From NCBI GenBank assembly GCA_946221495.1, contig CAMIFA010000012.1, positions 1-52,325 of the forward strand: a stretch of 52,325 bases of DNA, read 5' to 3'. How positions within the stretch are numbered: the first letter of the stretch is position 1; each line of letters opens with the position of its first letter. Positions 35,281-42,934 of the stretch are shown here, in pieces. Made by a program: the position numbers and the translations under genes. This DNA is from an uncultured cyanobacterium. GTDB taxonomy: Bacteria > Cyanobacteriota > Cyanobacteriia > Cyanobacteriales > Chroococcidiopsidaceae. The notes below the pieces were generated by a model that saw only the letters and a list, made by a program, of their open reading frames with translations, did no database searches and was not told the DNA's origin.

Positions 35281-35591
35281 TATGAGGTTGAGTGTAGATT
35301 CAACTGCTCTACAAAACTACCTCTGTCTATTCAACATTAAGTTGGTTACTTTACGCAACTAAAATTTTAGTCATTAGTCATTAGTCATTAGAGTATGTGT
35401 GATGTTGATAACTAAGCTCAAGTGGGGGTTTAACTAGTAACCCGTGACAGAGGACTGATAACTCACGCGGTAGCGCTTTGATTTTAGCTAGAAGCGGTAC
35501 AATAACTTCACAGGTGGCGGATGTCTTTGTGTAAGGGCAGATGTACCTTAAGGTTCAATAGCAGCAATAAATTTTCTACTTCTAAAAAACT
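35281..35591. other. Divergent promoter region of trnL and ndhL
   Basis: This spacer carries the promoters of both divergent units and a short tandem repeat at 35367-35391. No gene is supported. Confidence 0.5.
35367..35391. repeat. Heptanucleotide short tandem repeat
   Basis: Three and a half units of TTAGTCA occur in tandem, a short repeat type long known in heterocystous and related cyanobacteria. Confidence 0.85.
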
Positions 35592-35804
35592 ATGGTTGTA
35601 GCGCTACTGTATCTGATCTTGGCTGGCTCTTACTTGTTAGTAGTTCCCTTGGTGACACTGTTTTACCTCAAGCAGCGCTGGTATGTAGCTAGCTCTATTG
35701 AGCGGACATTTATGTATTTCCTGGTGTTCTTTTTATTTCCGGGGTTGTTGGTACTTAGCCCGTTCGTAAATTTCCGACCGACGCGGCGACAGGTTGAGAG
35801 TTAA
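35592..35804 (+). CDS. ndhL: NAD(P)H-quinone oxidoreductase subunit L
   Basis: The 70-residue membrane protein is the NDH-1 subunit specific to cyanobacteria and chloroplasts. It has two hydrophobic helices (YLILAGSYLLVVPLVTLFYL and FMYFLVFFLFPGLLVLSPF) joined by KQRWYVASSIERT. The NDH-1 complex works in cyclic electron flow and CO2 uptake. It is followed 25 bases later by a DUF3007 gene and then trpA, an order conserved in cyanobacteria. Confidence 0.95.
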   Translation: MVVALLYLILAGSYLLVVPLVTLFYLKQRWYVASSIERTFMYFLVFFLFPGLLVLSPFVNFRPTRRQVES

Positions 35805-35829
35805 AGTAAATAGTTAGGCAATAGCTCTG

Positions 35830-36141
35830 ATGCGAAAAATTGACGCGATTGGCATTGGTCTAGGCGTTTTTGCTGCTGGTGGGCTGGCTTATATAATATT
35901 GCAGTTAGCTGGCTTAGATAGCCTAACATCTGGTATTTGGAGCCAGGTTTTGTTGGTTGGTGGCTTGCTTGGCTGGGTTGCTACTTACGCCTACCGAGCG
36001 GCGAGTCAGAAAATGACATATCATCAGCAGCGTGAAGAATATGAGAAAGCCTACTTGCAGAAAAGGTTAGAGGAACTCAGCCCTGAAGAGTTGGCAAAGC
36101 TGCAAGCAGAAGTTGAGGAAGAACGATCGCGTTTAGGCTAG
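35830..36141 (+). CDS. DUF3007 family membrane protein
   Basis: The 103-residue protein has two N-terminal membrane helices (AIGIGLGVFAAGGLAYIILQ and SQVLLVGGLLGWVATYAYRA) and a charged C-terminal coiled coil (EKAYLQKRLEELSPEELAKL). The family is cyanobacterial and plastid-related and is usually beside ndhL. Its function is not established, but the location suggests a link to NDH-1 or thylakoids. Confidence 0.88.
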   Translation: MRKIDAIGIGLGVFAAGGLAYIILQLAGLDSLTSGIWSQVLLVGGLLGWVATYAYRAASQKMTYHQQREEYEKAYLQKRLEELSPEELAKLQAEVEEERSRLG

Positions 36142-36228
36142 TAAATTTTGGATTTGGGCTTTTGCAGAAAGCAAGTTCCCATCTACAATGCATGGATCTA
36201 TAGTCTTTCTCTGAGCCTCTGTTTGATA

Positions 36229-37044
36229 ATGACCTCAATTTCTGATTGCTTTGCGTCTCTGCGTGATGGCTACGCCGCCAAAGGTGTCAGCCGTAATTGT
36301 GCCTTAATTCCATTTATCACTGCTGGCGATCCTGACTTGGAAACAACGGCTGAGGCTTTACGGGTTTTAGATGCAGCTGGTGCAGATATTATTGAACTAG
36401 GCGTTCCCTACTCTGATCCGCTAGCAGATGGACCAGTAATTCAAGCAGCAGCAACAAGGGCGCTTGCTAGAGGCACAAGATTAGAACAGGTGTTGGAGAT
36501 GGTGCAGAGTGTAAGTCCGACACTGCGATCGCCTATTATTCTATTTACTTACTACAACCCGATTTTGCATCGCGGTATAGAATCATTCTTAAAACAAATA
36601 AAAGCTGCGGGAGTGGCAGGTTTAGTTGTGCCTGATTTGCCTTTAGAAGAAACAGCAAGCTTACTAAAACCAGCAGCAGAGGTGGGGATTGATGTGACTT
36701 TATTAGTAGCTCCTACGAGTTCTGCTGAACGCATTGCCGCGATCGCGCGTCAATCTCAAGGATTTATTTATCTGGTGAGTGTAACTGGTGTAACTGGAAT
36801 GCGATCAGGGATAGAGACGCGGGTACAAGATTTACTGCAACAAATCCGGCAATTAACTGATAAACCAATTGGGGTTGGCTTTGGGATTTCCGAGCCAGAA
36901 CACGCCCAACAAGTAAAGGCATGGGGAGCTGATGCGGTAATTGTCGGTAGTGCTTTTGTAAAGCGTTTGGCAGATGATACACCAGAAGCAGGATTAAGGG
37001 CGATCACTCAGTTCTGCCAAAGTCTCAAGGCAGCGATTAGATAA
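36229..37044 (+). CDS. trpA: Tryptophan synthase alpha subunit
   Basis: The 271-residue enzyme cleaves indole-3-glycerol phosphate to indole in the last step of tryptophan synthesis. Catalytic residues are Glu56 in IIELGVPYSDP and Asp67 in LADGP. Other motifs are FITAGDPDLETT, VPDLPLEE and GVGFGISEPEHA. The frame is open from 36148, but ATG 36229 begins the conserved SISDCFASLRD start. It is the third gene of the ndhL cluster. trpB is not nearby. Confidence 0.95.
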   Translation: MTSISDCFASLRDGYAAKGVSRNCALIPFITAGDPDLETTAEALRVLDAAGADIIELGVPYSDPLADGPVIQAAATRALARGTRLEQVLEMVQSVSPTLRSPIILFTYYNPILHRGIESFLKQIKAAGVAGLVVPDLPLEETASLLKPAAEVGIDVTLLVAPTSSAERIAAIARQSQGFIYLVSVTGVTGMRSGIETRVQDLLQQIRQLTDKPIGVGFGISEPEHAQQVKAWGADAVIVGSAFVKRLADDTPEAGLRAITQFCQSLKAAIR

Positions 37045-37141
37045 ATTGCATCAATGCTCTTAATGATCGCAACCCGCAGCAGATTTTTTCCGAAAAGTTA
37101 GTGTGTATATAAAAACAAATTTGCAGTGTTCAGCCGGAGTC

Positions 37142-37867
37142 TCAATCTTCTGGTAATAAAGTTACATCAACTAATTGTCTTTGAATTGCTACTAAGGCAG
37201 CCTGAGTGCGATCGCGTACCTCCAGCTTTTTGAGAATTCCATGTACGTGAACCCTAACTGTACCAGGAGTAATAAACAGAATTTCTGCAATCTCCTGATT
37301 TGTTTTTCCTAATGCCAGCAGAGCCAGAACTTCTTGTTCGCGTTTAGTTAAAGGTTCAGATGTAGCTTTAGCTTCAGTTAACTGAGATTGAGCAGTTTCA
37401 GATGTAGATCCGGTTTCAGTTGTAGTTACATGAGAGCGATAGTTTTGAAAAACTTCTCGAATTTGTGTCGTTCCTACTTGATCCCACCAGGAAGCTCCTG
37501 CTGCTAAGGAACGCACTGCCAGTAACAAAACTTTTACTTTTACTCCTTTAAGACAAAATCCCTGAACACCCGCTTCAATTAACCGAGCAATTAACGATTT
37601 TTGAAATAAAGAAGTTAAAACTAGAATTGGCAATTTGTGGTGCTGCTGCTTAATTTGGCGACAAGCTTCTACGCCGCCAATTCCTGGTACGTTCACGTCT
37701 AGGATCACCACGTCTGGCTGAGAATGGTTTGCTAGCCACACAGCCATTTCACCATCGGTGGCTTCTCCTACCACTTCTATGTCTGGTTGTTGTTCCAGCT
37801 TGGTGCGTAAGCCTAAACGAAATAATTCATCATTTTCAACTAACAGGATGCGAAGCGAAGCAGTCAT
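37142..37867 (-). CDS. LuxR/NarL-family response regulator
   Basis: The 241-residue regulator has a receiver domain with acidic E11/D13, phospho-acceptor Asp57 (VVILDVNVPG), T85 or S86, and a lysine at LKG. A Ser/Thr-rich linker (about 145-170) precedes a LuxR-type helix-turn-helix, EPLTKREQEVLALLALGKTN and PGTVRVHVHGILKKL. It lies 22 bases downstream of a histidine kinase gene and is its likely partner. That kinase lacks the phospho-acceptor histidine, so activation may come from another kinase. Confidence 0.92.
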   Translation of the reverse strand: MTASLRILLVENDELFRLGLRTKLEQQPDIEVVGEATDGEMAVWLANHSQPDVVILDVNVPGIGGVEACRQIKQQHHKLPILVLTSLFQKSLIARLIEAGVQGFCLKGVKVKVLLLAVRSLAAGASWWDQVGTTQIREVFQNYRSHVTTTETGSTSETAQSQLTEAKATSEPLTKREQEVLALLALGKTNQEIAEILFITPGTVRVHVHGILKKLEVRDRTQAALVAIQRQLVDVTLLPED

Positions 37868-37889
37868 AGTGGTAGGAAGCTAAATTTAA

Positions 37890-38972
37890 TCAGGCTGAAA
37901 TAGGTATGCTAAAGCCAAATAAGACTCCGTGTGGAGAATTCTCTGCCCAGATTTTGCCTTTGTGAGCGGTAATAATTTGGCGACTGAGGTAGAGATATAA
38001 GCCTAATGCCATACCTTGGCGATCGCCTTCTCCTTGATAAAAACGTTCAAATACATAGGGCAATTCTTCTTGAGGAATTGCGCGACCATCGTCGAGAACT
38101 TTGATAGTGTAGCGTGTAGGCTCTGCTGACAGCAAAATTTTAACTTCCCCATCACGGCTAGCATAGTTAATTGCATTAGTCAGGAGAGTTGTTAAGACCT
38201 TTTCTAGTTGCGCTGCATCACCATAAGCCGGAACAGATTGATTGTCTTGATCAAAGTTAACTTGGACATTGCGGCTGTTTGCTAGCTGCGTGAGTGTAGT
38301 AATTACTTCTTGGACTAAATTAGATAAGTTAATAGGAGCCAAGCGTAATTTCAATCCCTGTGTATCATTGTGATAGACATCTAGCATTGTTTGCACTAGT
38401 CTTACGGTGTTAATGTGACTTCGAGACATCACTTCCAACACTTGTCTTTGCGCTGGCACAATGTCACCGAATCTATTTTGTAGCAGAGATTCAATAGCTT
38501 CAATTGCCCCTAAAAGTGGTGCTTTTAGATCACGAGTCAAAGTATAAATAAAATCTTCTCGGATATGAACTAACTGCTCTTGGAATTTCAACTCTGCTTC
38601 TTGATGAGCAATGATTCTTTGATAGCGTTGTCGGTTGATGTTACCTAGTAATCCGGTTGTGATTAATGCTGCTCCAGCAATCAATCTATTAGTAATGTCC
38701 GCAAAGTCAACTTCCTTCGTTACAGGAATAAATAAATTTAAGAGTGTTAAAGCTACCGCCACTAAAGTTATTGGCAGCGTTATAGGTCGATGCAAGCGTA
38801 AACTAGCCAATAAAATTGGTGCTGTGTACAGGTAACCAAAAACGTATTCTGGCGGAGTCGAATATTCTAGTGCTATCAAAACAGCGAATAAGGTAATAAT
38901 TAACAAGCAAGTTTTTAGGTTTTGGTTATTAGACAAGAGAGCTTCTTTAATATTTAATACTCTATTTAACAT
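37890..38972 (-). CDS. Membrane histidine kinase homologue with Arg in place of the H-box His
   Basis: The 360-residue protein has about four N-terminal membrane helices (residues 20-112), a DHp-like region and a HATPase domain. The H-box reads EDFIYTLTRDLKAPL, so Arg147 (codon CGT, 38532-38534 on the complement) replaces the phospho-acceptor histidine usual in THDLKAPL. The ATPase region has an N-box-like LTTLLTNAINYA. Its G1 box, DDGRAIP, and its G2 box, ending QGMALGLYL, both depart from DxGxGIP and GTGLGL. It may be a pseudokinase, a dimer-transphosphorylating partner, or a recently inactivated gene. Confidence 0.88.
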   Translation of the reverse strand: MLNRVLNIKEALLSNNQNLKTCLLIITLFAVLIALEYSTPPEYVFGYLYTAPILLASLRLHRPITLPITLVAVALTLLNLFIPVTKEVDFADITNRLIAGAALITTGLLGNINRQRYQRIIAHQEAELKFQEQLVHIREDFIYTLTRDLKAPLLGAIEAIESLLQNRFGDIVPAQRQVLEVMSRSHINTVRLVQTMLDVYHNDTQGLKLRLAPINLSNLVQEVITTLTQLANSRNVQVNFDQDNQSVPAYGDAAQLEKVLTTLLTNAINYASRDGEVKILLSAEPTRYTIKVLDDGRAIPQEELPYVFERFYQGEGDRQGMALGLYLYLSRQIITAHKGKIWAENSPHGVLFGFSIPISA

Positions 38973-39570
38973 TTTAAAACTCTAGATTTAAACCTAATAA
39001 AAAATAATTGTTTATAAAAAATAAACTATAGTTTATCTAAACTATAACTAAGGTATGTGAATTAAAACTTTTTAAGCAAAAGTAAAATAGTTATCGGCAA
39101 ATCATGTATAAAAATAAACCTCATTGCTAATATGTAGAGTATTAGTATATTATTTAATACTAAATTTGTAGATTACTTTTAATAAAAAAGTTGTTTAGAA
39201 CCAAAAGAATAATCTTGAATCAGCTAATAAATAAAATATACCACAAAGTAAAGTTATGTTTTTTTCGTTACGCAATCTACTTGTGTGAAATCAAAAAAGT
39301 GTTAATATAACAAACAACATTATTTTAACTACTGAGGTTTAGATAATAATATTTAGATGAATTAAATAGATATTAATTAGTTGAGTTTAGTAGCTTTAAA
39401 TATATATAAAAATTTGTCAATTGCTCTCATTAGTTTTGAAAATTAAAAGTATGAGGCTAGGCTTTGTTGTATTAAATATTAAACTACAAATAATCAAGCT
39501 AAGTAGTACCACCCCTACTTTATTCAGAAGTAGTAATGCTGATTAGTTACCTATGGGTATCAGAAAGTAG
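38973..39570. other. AT-rich divergent intergenic region
   Basis: This nearly 600-base spacer between two divergent sensor-kinase genes is extremely AT-rich (many TTTAA, ATAAA and TATA words). It must carry two promoters, but no single box stands out. No gene is supported. Confidence 0.5.
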
Positions 39571-40701
39571 ATGATTGAAGAATGGGAACACTTCTTTACA
39601 CTTTCAGTGGATCTAATGTGTATTGCTGGTTTTGATGGCTATTTTAAGCACTTGAATCCAGCATGGGAGAATATTCTTGGCTTTAGTCCTCAAGAACTAC
39701 TAGCACAACCATTTATGCAGTTTGTGCATCCGGAAGATCGCGCTGCTACATTGGTGGAACTAGAACGATTAACTACGGGTACAGACACAATTGACTTTGA
39801 GAATCGTTACCTTTGTAAAGACGGCTCGTACAAGTGGCTATGGTGGAGGTTAAAGTCAATAATAGACAAACAACTGATATATGCGATCGCGCGTGATCTA
39901 AGCGCTCAAAAACAGGAGATTGCCTTAAGCCAAAATCAACAAGCAGCTACAGTGCAAGTTGAGGTGGCAAACCTGAATCGTCTTAAGGATGAATTTTTAA
40001 GCACAGTTTCTCACGAACTGCGGACACCTTTAAGCAACATAAAAGTGGCTATGCAGATGTTGGCGATCGCTCTGAATCAGCAGCTACCGTTGTTTTCAGA
40101 AATGGCGAAGCCAACAGCACAACGTAGCAAAATCGCGCGTTACTTTCAAGTTTTGCAGGATGAATGCGAACGAGAAATAAGCTTAATTAACGATTTACTG
40201 GATCTCCAGCGCCTTAATGCCTCTGTGCAGCCTTTGGTACTAGAAACTATAGAATTAGCATCTTGGTTACCCCAAGCTGTAGAACCTTGGCAAGCACAAA
40301 TGCGCGATCGCCACCAAACGCTTGAGCTTGATTTAGCTGCGGCGCTACCGTCTATAGTGTCTGACCTTTACAGTCTAGAGCGACTTTTGCAAGAATTGTT
40401 GAAAAATGCCTATAAATACACGCCATCAGGAGAACGCATTACTTTCAGAGCGTTGATGCAATCAGGAGTAATTCAACTGCAAGTAATTAATTCTGGTGTA
40501 GAAATTCCGGCGGCGGAATTACCCCGAATTTTTGATCCATTCTATCGCGTTCCTAGCATTGATCCTTGGAAGCAGGACGGAATTGGCTTAGGACTAGCAC
40601 TAGTAAAGAAGCTATCAGAGCATTTAGGAGGCAGCGTTTCAGTTGAAAGTGCCTCTGGTGAAACTTGTTTTACAGTTGAGTTACCCCTGAATTCCAAATG
40701 A
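39571..40701 (+). CDS. PAS-domain sensor histidine kinase
   Basis: The 376-residue kinase has an N-terminal PAS/PAC domain (about 5-115; DLMCIAGFDGYFKHLNPAWE, YLCKDGSYKWLWWRLKSI), the H-box VSHELRTPLSNIKVA with His148, and an ATPase domain with ELLKNAYKYTP, RIFDPFYRV and GIGLGLALVKKLSEHLGG. There is no membrane segment, so it is soluble. No response-regulator gene is adjacent in the same direction. The signal bound by the PAS domain cannot be told. Confidence 0.92.
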   Translation: MIEEWEHFFTLSVDLMCIAGFDGYFKHLNPAWENILGFSPQELLAQPFMQFVHPEDRAATLVELERLTTGTDTIDFENRYLCKDGSYKWLWWRLKSIIDKQLIYAIARDLSAQKQEIALSQNQQAATVQVEVANLNRLKDEFLSTVSHELRTPLSNIKVAMQMLAIALNQQLPLFSEMAKPTAQRSKIARYFQVLQDECEREISLINDLLDLQRLNASVQPLVLETIELASWLPQAVEPWQAQMRDRHQTLELDLAAALPSIVSDLYSLERLLQELLKNAYKYTPSGERITFRALMQSGVIQLQVINSGVEIPAAELPRIFDPFYRVPSIDPWKQDGIGLGLALVKKLSEHLGGSVSVESASGETCFTVELPLNSK

Positions 40702-40862
40702 CAGGAGATAGTAGAACCTATAAAAATAGCTTTCAGCAGTGTATTAATTATTTGATCACGCCACTTGCAGCGAGGCTTTAAACCGACAGTCATCTGCTAG
40801 CCGCACCTCAGTTATTCTGACTCCTTCTTTGTAAAAAATGCTTCCTGCCTGTATCTAAAACT

Positions 40863-41840
40863 TTAACGATTCACCGTACTCATATCTGCATAGCGATCGC
40901 CAGCAGCAATATTTTTGGGTGCTACTTCATCTATCCGCTTGATTTCTGCCTCTGTTAAGGTAATCTCTACTGCTGCAACATTTTCCTCCAGATATTTCCG
41001 GCGCTTAGTTCCCGGGATAGGTACAATATCTTCTCCTTGTGCTAATAACCAAGCAAGAGCTAATTGTCCTGGTGTGACACCCTTTTGAGCGGCAATTTCC
41101 TTTACGCGCTCAACTAGTTGAAGATTTTTATTAAAGTTATCGCCTTGAAATCTTGGTGCATTCCTTCTGTAGTCATCAGCAGCAAAATCATCTGGAGTAG
41201 TGATATTGCCTGAGAGAAAACCTCTACCAAGGGGACTATAGGCGACAAAACCAATACCCAACTTACGGATAGTAGGTAAAATCTGATCTTCAGGATCGCG
41301 GCTCCAAAGAGAGTATTCTGACTGCAAAGCACTGATTGGATGTACAGTTGCAGCACGTTCAATTGTCGCCGCCGATGCTTCCGAAAGTCCTAAATAGCGG
41401 ACTTTACCTTGGTGTACTAGCTCTGCCATTGCACCGACAGTTTCCTCAATTGGCACATTAGGATCAACTCGGTGCAGGTAGTACAAATCAATATAGTCAA
41501 TTCCTAGCTTTTGTAGCGAAGCATTACACGCTTGCTGGACATATTCCGGACTGCCATTAACACCACGAAAGCTGCTATCTTCACCGCGCAGGATACCGAA
41601 TTTTGTTGCTAAGACAACGCGATCGCGCTTATTTTTAATCGCCTTACCAACAAGTTGTTCATTTGCACCAGAACCATACATATCCGCAGTATCGAGTAGG
41701 GTAACTCCGAGTTCCAAGGCGCGATCAATCGTCGCGATCGATTCTACTTCGTCACCTGTACCGTAGAACTCAGACATCCCCATGCATCCAAGTCCTAGTT
41801 CGGAAACAGTTAATCCTTGTCCTAGTTGGCGTAGTTTCAT
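40863..41840 (-). CDS. Aldo/keto reductase
   Basis: The 325-residue NADPH-dependent reductase has the catalytic tetrad Asp50, Tyr55, Lys80 and His123 (LDTADMYGSG, VLATKFG, YYLHRVDP). The cofactor-binding C-terminal part contains VPIPGTKRRKYLEENVAA. It belongs to the AKR group related to YajO/IolS-like reductases. Its ATG overlaps the stop of the carboxymuconolactone-decarboxylase-like gene (ATGA), which shows translational coupling. The physiological substrate is unknown. Confidence 0.92.
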   Translation of the reverse strand: MKLRQLGQGLTVSELGLGCMGMSEFYGTGDEVESIATIDRALELGVTLLDTADMYGSGANEQLVGKAIKNKRDRVVLATKFGILRGEDSSFRGVNGSPEYVQQACNASLQKLGIDYIDLYYLHRVDPNVPIEETVGAMAELVHQGKVRYLGLSEASAATIERAATVHPISALQSEYSLWSRDPEDQILPTIRKLGIGFVAYSPLGRGFLSGNITTPDDFAADDYRRNAPRFQGDNFNKNLQLVERVKEIAAQKGVTPGQLALAWLLAQGEDIVPIPGTKRRKYLEENVAAVEITLTEAEIKRIDEVAPKNIAAGDRYADMSTVNR

Positions 41841-42229
41841 TGCTTTATTCCTTGTTGATCTCGCTCTGTAAATACTGCTTTAGCTACTGATACGCCGTTG
41901 AGTGCTGCCGGAAATCCTGCATAAACAGCCATTTGGATAATTACTTCCACAACTTCTTCGCGCGTACAGCCGACATTCAAAGCAGCGTCAATGTGAACCT
42001 TAAGTTGAGGTTGGGCATTACCCAGCGCCGTAAGTGCTGCAATAGTAGCAATTTCTCTTGATTTCAAATCTAATCCAGAACGCGAATAAATGTCTCCAAA
42101 TGCAAATTGAATGATGTAACGTCCCAAGTCAGGAGCAATATCTTTTAAGCTTTCAATTACTTGCTCACCCGCTTCGCCATGAATCTCCTTCAGCTTTTTC
42201 CAACCTCGTTCATATCGGTCTGGATTCAT
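41837..42229 (-). CDS. Carboxymuconolactone decarboxylase family protein
   Basis: The 130-residue protein matches the CMD family: YERGWKKLKEIHGEAGEQV, FAFGDIYSRSGLDLKSREIA, ALTALGNAQPQLKVHIDAAL and GCTREEVVEVIIQMAVYAG. The start at ATG 42229 is preceded by AGGAG and leaves 16 bases after the DinB gene. An upstream start would overlap DinB. Members act as decarboxylases, lactonases or peroxidase-like proteins. The operon with an aldo/keto reductase is common in stress or detoxification loci. Confidence 0.9.
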   Translation of the reverse strand: MNPDRYERGWKKLKEIHGEAGEQVIESLKDIAPDLGRYIIQFAFGDIYSRSGLDLKSREIATIAALTALGNAQPQLKVHIDAALNVGCTREEVVEVIIQMAVYAGFPAALNGVSVAKAVFTERDQQGIKQ

Positions 42230-42245
42230 GAGAACTCCTGTGAAA

Positions 42246-42734
42246 TTATGGTCGAATAATGCGATGCATATCCAAAGATGGGGGAGCAATTTCAGTTTGC
42301 GTGATCATGTCGTGAATTTGTCCCCGGTGATGGGTTTGGTGATTAAAAAAATGGGCGACTAGCAAATCAGTAGGATCGGCACAAGTTTTTCCGGCATTAT
42401 TTACATATCCAATCGTGCTATCTAAAAACTCTTCAGTTAAATTAGCTGCAAAAGTTTCAATTCGCTCATCTTCTGCTACACGCGCTTTTTGCAGTTCGTC
42501 AAAGTCCTCATAGAGAATTGCCTCAAGCTTAGTTGATGGAATTTGTTTGCCCTCAAAGCGGTTTAACCAAATGGAATCGCCCACCATAATGTGGTTCAGC
42601 GTTGCGTGAATACTTTTGAAAAAAGCTGACCTAGTACGTTTCCGTTCTACATCACTAAGCTGGGCGCATTCATACAGCTTACGATTGGCGAGTTTGTTGT
42701 ACCTTGCCAGCATCTGAAAATGCTTGATCAACAT
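42246..42734 (-). CDS. DinB family protein
   Basis: The 162-residue four-helix-bundle protein has the metal-binding histidines of DinB-like proteins: His44 in the ATLNHIMVGDSIWLNRF helix and the C-terminal HFFNHQTHHRGQIHDM motif. DinB-like proteins are putative metal-dependent thiol transferases; the name does not mean DNA polymerase IV. It starts the three-gene operon with the CMD and aldo/keto reductase genes. Its start overlaps the end of a transposase remnant. Confidence 0.9.
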   Translation of the reverse strand: MLIKHFQMLARYNKLANRKLYECAQLSDVERKRTRSAFFKSIHATLNHIMVGDSIWLNRFEGKQIPSTKLEAILYEDFDELQKARVAEDERIETFAANLTEEFLDSTIGYVNNAGKTCADPTDLLVAHFFNHQTHHRGQIHDMITQTEIAPPSLDMHRIIRP

Positions 42735-42805
42735 ATCAAATTAAGAACTCCGCATCGGCGTTTGAAATCACTAGGTTTAAGGTGTTTTAGTTGCTCGTAG
42801 CTCAT
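42728..42805 (-). pseudogene. N-terminal remnant of an IS transposase
   Basis: A perfect AAGGAGG is followed by ATG 42805 and a 25-codon frame beginning MSYEQLKHLKPSDFKRR and CGV. This resembles the start of IS5-type transposases in cyanobacteria (a helix with LKP-x-x-FKRxxGV). The homology stops after about 20 residues, and the frame ends at TGA 42728-42730, inside the DinB start. It is probably a deletion scar of an insertion sequence. Confidence 0.5.
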
Positions 42806-42934
42806 GCTTGTGCCTCCTTGACCTTACTTGTAGCTACTCGCTTCCTATGCACGCAATAGGTCTACTGAGATTGGAAGATAAATAAACTTGGCATTACTGG
42901 CTCTAAGCTTATATCTTTATCGTAGATATAGTGA

